Source of the DNA: Streptomyces minutiscleroticus
GTDB taxonomy: Bacteria > Actinomycetota > Actinomycetes > Streptomycetales > Streptomycetaceae
Assembly (NCBI RefSeq): GCF_014650875.1
Contig: NZ_BMVU01000056.1
Span: 1-39,517, forward strand
Length of the DNA: 39,517 bases
Direction of reading: 5' to 3'
Positions 1-7,892 of this stretch are shown here, in pieces (within the stretch, counting starts at the first letter, position 1; each line of letters begins with the position of its first letter). The position numbers were made by a program, and so were the translations under genes. The notes below the pieces were generated by a model, which did no database searches, had not been told where the DNA came from, and was given only the letters and a program-made list of their open reading frames with translations.

Positions 1-89
1 ATCGGCACGCCGGCGGGCAGACCCTCCAGCGTCGCGACGAGTGCGGGGCCGTGGGACTCCCCCGCGGTCAGCCAGCGCAACCTGCTCAA
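1..89 (-). CDS. aroC: Chorismate synthase, N-terminal fragment cut by the window edge
   Basis: The reverse strand encodes about 29 residues beginning (M)SRLRWLTAGESHG, followed by PALVATLEGLPAGVP. This is the characteristic N-terminus of chorismate synthase, which makes chorismate from 5-enolpyruvylshikimate-3-phosphate. The likely start is TTG at 89, with GGGAG about eight bases upstream. The TTGA overlaps the TGA stop of the preceding monooxygenase gene, so translation is probably coupled. The rest of the gene lies outside the window. An aroC copy in this operon, with aroA and a DAHP synthase, points to a dedicated chorismate supply for the pathway rather than housekeeping use. Family identity is secure even though only the start is visible. 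Confidence 0.85.
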   Translation of the reverse strand, partial: MSRLRWLTAGESHGPALVATLEGLPAGVP

Positions 90-1273
90 CGGTGCTCTCC
101 CGTTCCGCCGATACGGGCTCCGTGCAACCACTGAACCTTGTCGTACAACGCGTCGACCGTAAGGGAGGACAGCATGGCGTTGCGTGCGGCCGCTGCGTCT
201 CCGGCCGGGTGATAGAGCTGTTCTCCCATGGCGCGGGCCACCTGCTGGGCGCGGGCTGTGCGCGTGTAGCGCTCTGCGTTGTACTTCTCCAGCCGCTGCG
301 GAGTGTCCTCGGCCGAGCCCGCGAGCAACTGGCCGATGAGTACGGCGTCCTCGAGGGCCATGCAGGCGCCTTGCGCCGCGTACTGGAGCATGGGGTGGGC
401 GGCGTCGCCGAGGAGCGCCACACGTCCGTCCGTCCAGCGTTCAATGGGGTCGCGGTCGCACAGCACCCATTCCTTCCAGTCGGTCCCCAGTTCCAGTAGC
501 TGCCGGGCGGTGTCGCTCAGATCGGGGAACTCGGTCAGTACGTGGTGCCTCTCGGCCGGCCTGCCGACCACTACGTGCTGTGCGCCGTCGTCACGGGTGG
601 CGGCCAGGTTGAGGAACTTGCCGTTGGCGATGGGGTAATGGACGAAGTGCCATTTGGGGCCGGCCCAGAGGGTGACGGTGTTCCATCGGAGCTCCCGTGG
701 CACCTGCTCCATGGGGATGACGGACCGGTAGATCGTATGGCCGGAGACGCGGGGGGTGCCGTCGCCTGCAAGCTGGTCGCGGATCGCGGAGCGGATGCCG
801 TCGGCGCCGATGAGGGCCGTGCCGGTGAAGTGCCGTCCTGTGTCGGTGACCGCTGTGACGTTTTCCTTGTCTTGCTCGTAGTGGGTCACAAAGCAGTCAG
901 TGTGCAGCGTGATGTTCTGTTCGGCAATGCAGGCGTCGAGCAGGACCTGGTAGAGGTCGGCGCGGTGCACCACGGCGTAGGGGTTGCCGAAGCGGGCGCG
1001 GTAGGTGTCGGTGAGCGGCATGCTGGCGACCTGTTCGCCCGTGGTGCCGTCCATGAACTTCAGTTCGTCGATGTACACGGCGTCTCGGCGTGCCGCCGCG
1101 CCGACGCCGAGGCGGTCGAGGGAGTGGAAGGCGTTTGGGCCGAGCTGAATGCCTGCGCCCAGTTCGCTGAAGCTCTTCCTGCGTTCCAGGACGATGGCTC
1201 GGTGGCCGTGCTGCGCGATGCTCAGCGCCGCTGCGAGACCGCCGATGCCGCCGCCGGCAATGAGTATCTCCAT
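86..1273 (-). CDS. FAD-dependent aromatic monooxygenase (3-hydroxybenzoate 6-hydroxylase/salicylate hydroxylase-like)
   Basis: This 395-residue protein is a group A flavoprotein hydroxylase. It has the FAD-binding GGGIGGLAAALSIAQHG near residue 8, a GADGIRSAIRDQL motif in the middle, and the GDAAHPMLQYAAQGACMALE segment near residue 290. The start is the ATG at 1273, where MEILIAGGG opens the Rossmann fold; an upstream in-frame extension has no family sequence. The nearest recognisable relatives are 3-hydroxybenzoate 6-hydroxylases and salicylate hydroxylases. Because the upstream genes should deliver 3-hydroxyanthranilate, a reasonable inference is hydroxylation para to its hydroxyl group (C6), or decarboxylative hydroxylation, giving an aminohydroquinone. 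It overlaps aroC and follows aroA by 53 bases. The substrate is inferred. Confidence 0.85.
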   Translation of the reverse strand: MEILIAGGGIGGLAAALSIAQHGHRAIVLERRKSFSELGAGIQLGPNAFHSLDRLGVGAAARRDAVYIDELKFMDGTTGEQVASMPLTDTYRARFGNPYAVVHRADLYQVLLDACIAEQNITLHTDCFVTHYEQDKENVTAVTDTGRHFTGTALIGADGIRSAIRDQLAGDGTPRVSGHTIYRSVIPMEQVPRELRWNTVTLWAGPKWHFVHYPIANGKFLNLAATRDDGAQHVVVGRPAERHHVLTEFPDLSDTARQLLELGTDWKEWVLCDRDPIERWTDGRVALLGDAAHPMLQYAAQGACMALEDAVLIGQLLAGSAEDTPQRLEKYNAERYTRTARAQQVARAMGEQLYHPAGDAAAARNAMLSSLTVDALYDKVQWLHGARIGGTGEHR

Positions 1274-1326
1274 CTTCTTCTCTCTCGCTGGGGGAGTGCT
1301 GGTGGGCGTGTCTTCGGTCACTTCGG

Positions 1327-2601
1327 TCAGATGACCGGGGCGGACAGGGGAAAGAGCCGCCTCAGTTCCTGGTGGAATCCGGGGAAGGTCTTTGCGACGC
1401 ATGAGGGGTCGTCGAGCGTGAGGTGCGGAATGCGGAGGCCGAGGACGGAGAAGGCCATGCCGATGCGGTGGTCGCGGCGGCAGGCGATTCGGGCACCGGT
1501 GGGCGATGCGGGGTAGACGGTGAGCCAGTCGTGGCCCGTGTCGGTGGCCACACCGAGGGCGTGCAGGTTCTCCGCGACCGCGGCGATGCGATCCGATTCC
1601 TTGAGGCGGGTATGGGCGATACCGCGGATGGTGATGGGCGCATCGGCGAGTGGGGCGATGGCTGCCACCGTCATGAAGGTGTCGGACATCTCACCCATGT
1701 CCGCGCAGAAGCCTCCGCGCAGCCGATCGCCGCCGGTGACGGTCGTCGCCGTGTCTGCGATTCGTACCTGCGCCCCCATGCGCTGCAGTACGTCAACGAA
1801 GTGCAGGTCGCCCTGGAGGCTGCCGTGCCCCAACCCGGGCACGGTGACTGCCGTGCCGGTGATCGCGGCGGCTGCGAAGACGTAGGAGGCGGTGGAGGCA
1901 TCCGGCTCCACGGTGAGGTCGGTGGCACTGTAACCGCCGGGGTGGACTTCGATGACGCCTTCGCGCTGTTCGGTCACCTGCGCTCCGAACCGACGCATCA
2001 GGGTCAGGGTCATGTTGACGTACGGGCGGCTGACCAGGTTGTGGACCGTGAACCTGACTGGTGTGCGCATCAACGGGGCTGACATCAGCAGCCCGGACAG
2101 GAACTGACTGCTGAGTGAGCCGTCCACGGTGATCGTGCCACCGTCGAGCCCACCCGTTTCCACGGTCATGGGCAATGCGCCGCCTGGTTCCGTTGTCACG
2201 GTCGCCCCCAGAGCGGTCAGCGTGTCGGCGAGCGGACGCAGTGGACGGGCTCTGAGCTGTGCGCTGCCGTCGAGGACGAACCGGCCGTTGCCGACGGCCG
2301 CGAAGGGCGCCAGAAACCGGGCTGCCGTGCCGGCATCCTCGCACCACACGGCGGAACTTCCCGTGGGGCCGCGTCCCGCTCCGGCGACTTCCCAGACCTC
2401 GTCGTGGTCAAGCGCTGCAACTGTGAAACCGAGATCCGACAGTGCGGTGCGGAAGGCGACGGTGTCGGCACTGACGAGCGGGGACCGAAGCCGGGATGTG
2501 CCCACTGCCGCGGCGGCCAGGAGCAAGGCCCGGTTGGTGATGCTTTTGGAACCCGGGATACGGGCTGTCATCGGAGCGGGGTGGGTGGTCGCCCTCGTCA
2601 T
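1327..2601 (-). CDS. aroA: 3-phosphoshikimate 1-carboxyvinyltransferase (EPSP synthase), cluster copy
   Basis: This 424-residue EPSP synthase transfers enolpyruvyl from PEP to shikimate-3-phosphate, the step before chorismate synthase. Family motifs are PGSKSITNRALLLAA near the N-terminus, EDAGTAARFL, SLSSQFLSGLLM in the middle, RLKESDR and DHRIGMAFSVLGL near the C-terminus. The usual GNAGT loop reads EDAGT, so its conserved Asn is an Asp here. The ATG at 2601 is chosen because CTGGAGGACAGCCC, a good ribosome-binding site, precedes it; the longer open frame upstream has no family sequence. It lies between the YdhR-like gene and the flavoprotein gene in a chorismate-consuming operon, so it is probably a pathway-specific duplicate. 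Confidence 0.92.
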   Translation of the reverse strand: MTRATTHPAPMTARIPGSKSITNRALLLAAAAVGTSRLRSPLVSADTVAFRTALSDLGFTVAALDHDEVWEVAGAGRGPTGSSAVWCEDAGTAARFLAPFAAVGNGRFVLDGSAQLRARPLRPLADTLTALGATVTTEPGGALPMTVETGGLDGGTITVDGSLSSQFLSGLLMSAPLMRTPVRFTVHNLVSRPYVNMTLTLMRRFGAQVTEQREGVIEVHPGGYSATDLTVEPDASTASYVFAAAAITGTAVTVPGLGHGSLQGDLHFVDVLQRMGAQVRIADTATTVTGGDRLRGGFCADMGEMSDTFMTVAAIAPLADAPITIRGIAHTRLKESDRIAAVAENLHALGVATDTGHDWLTVYPASPTGARIACRRDHRIGMAFSVLGLRIPHLTLDDPSCVAKTFPGFHQELRRLFPLSAPVI

Positions 2602-2725
2602 GGGCTGTCCTCCAGCAGGTGTATCGCACCGCAGGGATGTCGCAGGGGAGGGCCGCTCGCGGCTGCGAACTCGACCGGTGGTCCGTGATGGGAAGGCCCA
2701 GCCGATCCGGCTGACGGCGAGGCGG

Positions 2726-3049
2726 TCATCCGGTGAAAGCGCGTCCGAGTCGGGCAAGCCGGGCGATGTCGTAGGCGCCCTCGGTGGTGGCCTCGACATC
2801 GAAGGTGTGTTTGTGCGTGGGCGGGTAGCCGATCAGCTCGGCAGCTCTGGACGGGACGGGGGCGGTTGCGGCCTCTGCGGACTCCCATAGCAGCACTGCG
2901 CCCCAACGATTAGTGTGTTCGTCCGAGATCCACACCTTCAAGCGCAGCCCAGGTACCCGGGAGAAACGCTCCACTGCCTCGTCTCGCAGGAAGTTGCGGA
3001 GTGAGGCGATGGTCTGTTCCGACTGGCTGAGGTCCCACCACACGATCAC
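2726..3049 (-). CDS. Small YdhR-like dimeric alpha/beta-barrel protein, possible monooxygenase
   Basis: This protein of about 107 residues starts at a GTG that shares GTGA with the stop of the phzE-like gene, so translation is coupled. A GTG four codons upstream is an alternative. It has the pattern of YdhR-type ferredoxin-like alpha/beta barrels: a central RVPGLRLKVWISDEHTNRWG, then AVLLWES and a late IGYPPTHKHTFDVE. Such small barrels include cofactor-free quinol oxygenases as well as proteins of unknown role. Its position between the ADIC synthase and aroA suggests a job in oxidising or handling an aromatic intermediate, which is an inference. No catalytic residue can be assigned with confidence. 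Confidence 0.6.
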   Translation of the reverse strand: MIVWWDLSQSEQTIASLRNFLRDEAVERFSRVPGLRLKVWISDEHTNRWGAVLLWESAEAATAPVPSRAAELIGYPPTHKHTFDVEATTEGAYDIARLARLGRAFTG

Positions 3050-4932
3050 CGCTTGCACGAGTGCAGCACCCCCACCAGCGTGTCGCCGACGATGCGCAGA
3101 CCGTCGCGGGTGAGGACGGACTCGGGGTGGAACTGCATCGAGGCGAACCCCGGGCCCCGCAGCGCATGGACTTCCTCGGTGTCGTTGTCCCGGCTGGCCT
3201 CGACGATTCCAAGGCCGGCGACTTCGAACTTGTCCTCCGGGCTGCGGGCGGCGAAGGTGTTGTAGAAACCGACGCGTTCGCGGGCGCCGAACAGGTCGAT
3301 CTGCCGCTGAAGGCCCTGGTTGGGTATCGGACGGCGGATGACTTCCAGACCGAGCAGGGTGCTGAGTACCTGGTGGCTCAAGCACACGGCGAGGAAAGGC
3401 CGGTGCTCGTTGAGAAGCGCGTGGATGGCAGACCTCAGGTGTGTGATCTTGGGGTACCGGGTCGCGCGCGGATCGCCTGGGCCGGGGCCCATGACGACAA
3501 GGTCGTAGGCGTCGAAGGCGTACGGCTCGTCGAAGCGCCGGACAGTGGGCTTCAGTCCCATGGCCCGCAGCTGGTGGCTGATCATTGAGGTGAAGGTGTC
3601 CTCGGCGTCCACCACCAGCACGCTGCGGCCGGTCAGTTCAGGTCTGACGGTGGCTCTGTCGTCGTGCCGGCCGATCCAGAACGCGGCGATGGGACCGTTG
3701 CGCTGTTGGAGGACCTGGCGCACTTGCGGGTGTTCCGCGAAGCGTGCGGATTCCGACGTGCCCAGCGCGGCGAGCAGGCCGGCCGCCTTGGCTCGGGTCT
3801 CGGCGACTTCGGAGGCCGGGTCGGAGTGGCGTACGAGGGTGGCGCCCACACCGATGCTCAGCCTGCCGGCGTTGTCGATGTCGGCGGTGCGGATCAGGAT
3901 CGAGGAGTCGAGCGTTCGCTCTCCGTGTGCGTCCTGTCCGATGAGCGCCACAACGCCGCTGTAGTAGCCGCGCCCGCGGGGCTCGTACCGGCTGATGACT
4001 CGGCAGGCGCTCTCCAGCGGGCTGCCTGTCACGGTCGGCGCGAGCAGGGTCTCCCGGAGGATCGTGCGGGGATCATGGTCGCTGTCGCCTTCGATGAAGT
4101 ACTCGGTGTGCGCGAGCCGTGTCATCTCCTTCAGATACGGTCCTACGACACGGGGACCGGGATCGTCGCAGATCCGCGCCATCATCTTGAGTTCCTCGTC
4201 GACGACCATGTACAGCTCGTCGGCTTCCTTGCGGTCGGAGAGGAAGTCCATGACCCCTGGCAGTGTGGGGCCGGAGGGCGGATAGCGGTACGTGCCGCTG
4301 ATCGGGTTCATCACGGCGCGGCCTGCCTGCAGGCTCACGTGCCGCTCGGGTGTGGCGCCGACGAACGTGCGGTCACCGGTGTGCACGATGAAGGTCCAGT
4401 ACGCGCCTTGCTCCCGCTCCAGCAGCCGTCGGAAGAACGCCAGCGCGCTGTGCACGGTGTAGTCGGTGATGTCGGCGACGAGTGTCCGCTTGATGACGAA
4501 GTTCGCTCCCTCGCCCGTGCCGATCTCGTCCGATATCACTTTGCGGACGATCTCGGCGTACTCGTCGTCGTCCAGATCGAAGCAGTGCTCGCTCAGTGTC
4601 ACCGACTCGTCGGGCAGGCGCCGTAGGGCCTGGCTCACGGTGACTGCGGTCTGCTCCTCCACTGCGATCGTGATCAGCGGTTCGCCGTCGTCGGTGCAGG
4701 CATACCCCCGTTCGGTGACTTGGCGGTAGGGGATCATCGCCAGCACTTCGTGGCGTGCCCCGGCGCCCGGGTCGCACTGGTCGCGCAGGGGAATCCGGTC
4801 AAGGACGTCTACAGCGGACGCGGCGCCCGTCAGGACTTCCAGGACGTCGGGTCCGTTGGACTCGGGGCGGTGCAGCAGTGCGAAGGCTGGTGGGTGCTGT
4901 CCCAGGATGCGATCGAGCAGGTCGTGTGCCAT
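3046..4932 (-). CDS. phzE: 2-amino-2-desoxyisochorismate (ADIC) synthase, PhzE-like two-domain enzyme
   Basis: This 628-residue protein is collinear with PhzE of phenazine producers, about 627 residues. Residues 1 to about 420 form the chorismate-binding, anthranilate synthase-like domain, with GEGANFVIKR, MNPISGTYRYPP, RKEADELYMVVDEELKMM and APTVTGSPLESACRVI. From about 430 comes a glutamine amidotransferase with MGPGPGDP, the nucleophile Cys in FLAVCLSHQVLS and the His-Glu pair in FHPESVLT. PhzE converts chorismate and glutamine-derived ammonia to ADIC without eliminating pyruvate. The ATG at 4932 has AAGGAG nine bases upstream; an ATG at 4953 overlapping the phzD stop is the alternative. 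It is flanked by the phzD-like gene and the YdhR-like gene. The first half matches known PhzE so closely that anthranilate synthase is less likely. Confidence 0.93.
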   Translation of the reverse strand: MAHDLLDRILGQHPPAFALLHRPESNGPDVLEVLTGAASAVDVLDRIPLRDQCDPGAGARHEVLAMIPYRQVTERGYACTDDGEPLITIAVEEQTAVTVSQALRRLPDESVTLSEHCFDLDDDEYAEIVRKVISDEIGTGEGANFVIKRTLVADITDYTVHSALAFFRRLLEREQGAYWTFIVHTGDRTFVGATPERHVSLQAGRAVMNPISGTYRYPPSGPTLPGVMDFLSDRKEADELYMVVDEELKMMARICDDPGPRVVGPYLKEMTRLAHTEYFIEGDSDHDPRTILRETLLAPTVTGSPLESACRVISRYEPRGRGYYSGVVALIGQDAHGERTLDSSILIRTADIDNAGRLSIGVGATLVRHSDPASEVAETRAKAAGLLAALGTSESARFAEHPQVRQVLQQRNGPIAAFWIGRHDDRATVRPELTGRSVLVVDAEDTFTSMISHQLRAMGLKPTVRRFDEPYAFDAYDLVVMGPGPGDPRATRYPKITHLRSAIHALLNEHRPFLAVCLSHQVLSTLLGLEVIRRPIPNQGLQRQIDLFGARERVGFYNTFAARSPEDKFEVAGLGIVEASRDNDTEEVHALRGPGFASMQFHPESVLTRDGLRIVGDTLVGVLHSCKR

Positions 4933-4949
4933 GGAGGGAGACTCCTTGC

Positions 4950-5591
4950 TCATCGTTGGAGATCTGCGATCACGGACTTGGCCGTGGTGACCACAGCACA
5001 GCGCTCGGCGGCGTAGTCGAGGGCCAGCTGGTGGTATGCGTGGTTGAAGTCGGCGACGGCGTCGGCCACCAGGAATGTCTCGATGTCGTTGGTGAAGGCT
5101 TCCACTGCAGTGGCGAGCACCCCGATGTGCGCGTACACGCCGCAGAGGATGATCTGATCGCGGCCGTGGGAGCGCATCCGTTGCAGGAGGTCGGATTTGA
5201 AGAAGGCGCTGTAGCGCCACTTGGTCAGCATCCAGTCGTCTGAACTTGGCGCGAGTGGTTCTATGACCTGGCGGTCGGCGGGGTCGACGCGCATGCCCGG
5301 TCCCCAGAAGTCCTTGAGCAGTCCGCGCTGTGTGTCGGTCATTCCGCCCGGTTGCGCGGTGTAGGCGATGGGGAGACCGGCCGCGACCGCCTGGTTCCGC
5401 AGCAGGGTCGCGTTTTGCACGAGGTCGGCGCCGGGTGCTGCGTTCGCGGGGAACTGGCGCAGGAAGTAGTGCTGCATGTCGTGGACGAGCAGGACCGCGC
5501 GGTCCGGATCGGGCTTCCACGGCGCCGTGTTGGTGGGCAGATCGCCGGCCTGAGGCATCGGGTAGGGCTGAATGGGGGGTATGCCTGCCAT
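4950..5591 (-). CDS. phzD: PhzD-like isochorismatase (ADIC to 2,3-dihydro-3-hydroxyanthranilate)
   Basis: This 213-residue isochorismatase-fold hydrolase removes the vinyl ether of ADIC to give trans-2,3-dihydro-3-hydroxyanthranilate and pyruvate. Features of PhzD are an N-terminal PYPMPQ, the catalytic Asp in AVLLVHDMQHYFLRQF, the Lys in MLTKWRYSAFFKSDLLQRMR, and LCGVYAHIGVLATAVEAF, where the nucleophilic Cys of related amidohydrolases is absent, as in PhzD. FLVADAVADFN follows near the C-terminus. The ATG at 5591 begins MAGIPPIQPYP. Its stop overlaps or nearly abuts the start of the phzE-like gene, and the SDR gene ends 25 bases upstream, so the three are transcribed together. The assignment is strong. 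Confidence 0.93.
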   Translation of the reverse strand: MAGIPPIQPYPMPQAGDLPTNTAPWKPDPDRAVLLVHDMQHYFLRQFPANAAPGADLVQNATLLRNQAVAAGLPIAYTAQPGGMTDTQRGLLKDFWGPGMRVDPADRQVIEPLAPSSDDWMLTKWRYSAFFKSDLLQRMRSHGRDQIILCGVYAHIGVLATAVEAFTNDIETFLVADAVADFNHAYHQLALDYAAERCAVVTTAKSVIADLQR

Positions 5592-5616
5592 GGTTCTCCT
5601 CGTATCGGTGGGGTGG

Positions 5617-6387
5617 TCAGACGCCGAGGGTCGCCCCGCCGTCGACGGTGAGGTCGTGCATGGTGATGTGTCCGGCCTGGTCGGAGAGAAGGAACACCAC
5701 TGCCTCGGCCACGTCACAGGGGCGGGCCAGCTTGCCCAGGGGAATGCCTACGCGGTATGCCTCGGGCGAACCTTCGAGGGTCGCCGTGCGCCCGCTTTCG
5801 TCCTTCCACATGGAGGTGAGCATCGGGGTCTCGGTGGAGCCGGGGGCGACGAGGTTGCAACGGATGCCGTACTGGGCGACTTCGAGACCGAGGCACTTGG
5901 TGAACATGGTCGTCGCGGCCTTGGACGCCGAGTAGGCGCTCATGTCCATGCGTGCTGTGGACGCCGCATTGGAAGCAACGGTCACGACGGCCCCGGAGCG
6001 CCGCGGCACCATGCGGTTGACCACTGCGCGGGACATGAAGAATACGCCCGTGGTGTTGACTGCGAAGGTCGCTGCCCAGTCGGCGTCGGTGAGTTCTCGG
6101 GCTTTGGCCAGACGCAGTACACCGGCTGCGTTGACCAGGTGATCGAGCGGTCCGAGGGCATCTTCGACCTCAGCGACCAGGCGCTCGGCTTCAGCACTGC
6201 TGGTGATGTCGGCGGGGAAGGCATGGACCTGCAGTCCGGTGCTGGTCAGTTCTGCCACTACCTCGTGCAGTCGGTCGCCGTGCTTGTCCACGGCGGCCAC
6301 CAAGGCCCCGCGTTCACTCAGAGCCCGGACGACCGCTTCTCCTATGCCGCCGGCCGCTCCGGTGACCAGCGCGATTTTTCCTCGCAC
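5617..6387 (-). CDS. SDR dehydrogenase, EntA/DhbA type, probably dihydro-3-hydroxyanthranilate to 3-hydroxyanthranilate
   Basis: This 256-residue classical short-chain dehydrogenase has the nucleotide motif TGAAGGIGEAV near residue 10, the NAAG motif in LVNAAGVLR, the active-site Tyr-Lys in MSAYSASKAA with a Ser in TVASNAAS, and a C-terminal MHDLTVDGGATLGV. The start is GTG at 6387, with AAGGAGG just upstream. Members of the EntA/DhbA group oxidise 2,3-dihydro-2,3-dihydroxybenzoate. Next to PhzE and PhzD homologues and without PhzF, the expected reaction is NAD-dependent aromatisation of the phzD product to 3-hydroxyanthranilate. Such a set is known from several actinomycete clusters that use that building block. 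The reaction is inferred from context. Confidence 0.82.
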   Translation of the reverse strand: MRGKIALVTGAAGGIGEAVVRALSERGALVAAVDKHGDRLHEVVAELTSTGLQVHAFPADITSSAEAERLVAEVEDALGPLDHLVNAAGVLRLAKARELTDADWAATFAVNTTGVFFMSRAVVNRMVPRRSGAVVTVASNAASTARMDMSAYSASKAATTMFTKCLGLEVAQYGIRCNLVAPGSTETPMLTSMWKDESGRTATLEGSPEAYRVGIPLGKLARPCDVAEAVVFLLSDQAGHITMHDLTVDGGATLGV

Positions 6388-6451
6388 GGTTGATGGACCT
6401 CCTTGCTGTCGTTGTGGTGTGCCCGCTCTGTGCCCTGGGATCCGCGTCGTC

Positions 6452-7618
6452 TCAGCGACGCCATACGGAGGCGACCTGCATGGCTTGGTGAGGGTTCAGC
6501 CGCGGGTCGCAAAAGCTGGTGTACTTGTTGCCCACTGAATTTATGGACGTGTGGTCGAAAACGCATTCCGTGACGTTGTCAGGGGTGGTTTCCAGGTGCA
6601 GGCCGCCAGGAATTCCGCCAGCCGATTCAACGGATTTCTGGAACTCCTCGACCTCGCGTATCACCGTCTTCACGAAGCGGGTCTTCAACCCGTCGGGCCC
6701 GGCCACGGTGTTGCCGTGCATGGGATCGGAAAGCCAGATCACCGGATGTCCGGCACCTCGTACGGCGCCTACCAGGGCCGGAAGTCTGCCGGGCCCTGTC
6801 CCGGCACCCATGCGGGCGATGAGCGTCAGCCGCCCCGGAGCGCGCTCGGGGTCCAGTCGCTCGCATAGGCGCAGCAGTTCCTCCGGGCCCATGGTCGGCC
6901 CCACCTTGCACGCCACCGGGTTGCGCACGGTCGCCAGAAGGCTCACGTGGGCACCGTCCACCTGCCGGGTGCGCTCGCCGATCCACGGCCAGTGCGTGGT
7001 GGCGAGCAGCAGACTTCCGTCGTCCTGCCGGCGCACCATGGGCAGTTCGTAGTCGAGGAGGAGGGCCTCATGGCTCGTCCACACGGGGGCCTGGGCGCGT
7101 GGGGTGCTGCTTGTCCAGCCGAGGTGTTCCATGGTCTGGTGTGCGGCGCGGTAGCCGGAGAGCAGCCTGCACGGGTCGGGCCGTCGCAGTACCGGATCGG
7201 GGTCGGGGGCGTTGACCATGTGTCCGCGGTAGACGGGCAGTTCCATGCCCTGGACCGTTTCGGTGGGCTTGGAGCGCGGCTTGGAGTACTGGCCGGCGAT
7301 TCGGCCCACGCGGACCACGGGCTTGCCCGTGTTCACGCGCATGACGCCCGCCAGGAGATCGAGCACCGCCGCTTTGCGAGCGACGTCCACGGGACCGTTC
7401 TCAGTCCAGTCCTCGGCGCAGTCGCCGGCCTGGACGACCTGGGCGTGTCCCTGGGCGACTGCCTTGAGATGGTCCTGCAGTCGGGCCACGTCCGAGGCGT
7501 CGACGAGCGGTGGCAGTGCGTTCAGTTCGACCCTTACCCGTTCCATGTCGGGGTGGCTTTGCCATGCGGGCTGTTGCAGCGCGGGAAGCGATGCGATGAA
7601 AGCGAGCTCGCTGTTCAC
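6452..7618 (-). CDS. Class II (plant-type) 3-deoxy-D-arabino-heptulosonate-7-phosphate synthase
   Basis: This 388-residue protein condenses PEP and erythrose-4-phosphate, the entry reaction of the shikimate pathway. Class II features are QAGDCAEDW with the metal-binding Cys near residue 67, RVGRIAGQYSKPRSKP, ACKVGPTMGPEELLRL, LSDPMHGNT and the C-terminal CDPRLNPHQAMQVA. It is shorter than housekeeping class II enzymes of about 450 residues and similar in length to PhzC-type cluster enzymes, which often lack allosteric extensions. The GTG at 7618 is preceded by GAGAGG. It is the first gene of the leftward operon, so the promoter should lie in the 270-base AT-richer gap to the right. The class assignment is secure; loss of feedback control is only a possibility. 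Confidence 0.93.
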   Translation of the reverse strand: MNSELAFIASLPALQQPAWQSHPDMERVRVELNALPPLVDASDVARLQDHLKAVAQGHAQVVQAGDCAEDWTENGPVDVARKAAVLDLLAGVMRVNTGKPVVRVGRIAGQYSKPRSKPTETVQGMELPVYRGHMVNAPDPDPVLRRPDPCRLLSGYRAAHQTMEHLGWTSSTPRAQAPVWTSHEALLLDYELPMVRRQDDGSLLLATTHWPWIGERTRQVDGAHVSLLATVRNPVACKVGPTMGPEELLRLCERLDPERAPGRLTLIARMGAGTGPGRLPALVGAVRGAGHPVIWLSDPMHGNTVAGPDGLKTRFVKTVIREVEEFQKSVESAGGIPGGLHLETTPDNVTECVFDHTSINSVGNKYTSFCDPRLNPHQAMQVASVWRR

Positions 7619-7719
7619 TCGGTTCCTCTCGTGAAATGAAGAAGGATTTATTCCGCTGAACGTGAGTTGCTTTCATTGATTCTGTTGGAATCGGGATTCG
7701 CTGGGAAGGGCGGAATCGT

Positions 7720-7734
7720 TACTTCGTCAGGTTT
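7720..7734. promoter_or_regulatory. Candidate operator upstream of the DAHP synthase operon
   Basis: TACTTCGTCAGGTTT lies 102-116 bases upstream of the DAHP synthase start. It closely matches TACTTTGTCAGGTGT at 12578-12592 and the TTTGTCAGGTGT copy at 12511-12522 upstream of the cupin operon. All three copies have the same orientation relative to their leftward operons. The regulator is unknown; the PucR-type protein at 14849 is the obvious local candidate. Confidence 0.5.
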
Positions 7735-7791
7735 CCGAGAGGTACGGAGAATTCACTGGTTCTTATGGAAAAAGTTGCGGGGATATGAATG

Positions 7792-7830
7792 GTCCCGGCC
7801 TCGTGGCATATGGCATGACGAGGCCGGGAC
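7792..7830 (-). terminator. Strong hairpin downstream of the second SDR gene
   Basis: GTCCCGGCCTCGT and ACGAGGCCGGGAC form a perfect 13-base-pair stem with a 13-base loop. It stands about 60 bases beyond the stop of the SDR gene at 7893 and upstream of the promoter region for the DAHP synthase gene. There is no long T-run on either side, which is common for streptomycete terminators. It divides the cluster into two leftward transcription units. Confidence 0.75.
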
Positions 7831-7892
7831 GGTGTCCGCAGGATCAGAGACCGGCGGTCGGCGAGTTGGATCCAGTCGCAGGAACCCTGGCG

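Noticed and set aside
542..1516. Long plus-strand frame opposite the flavoprotein and aroA genes
   Set aside because: It is the complement of coding sequence, without ribosome site or recognisable domain.
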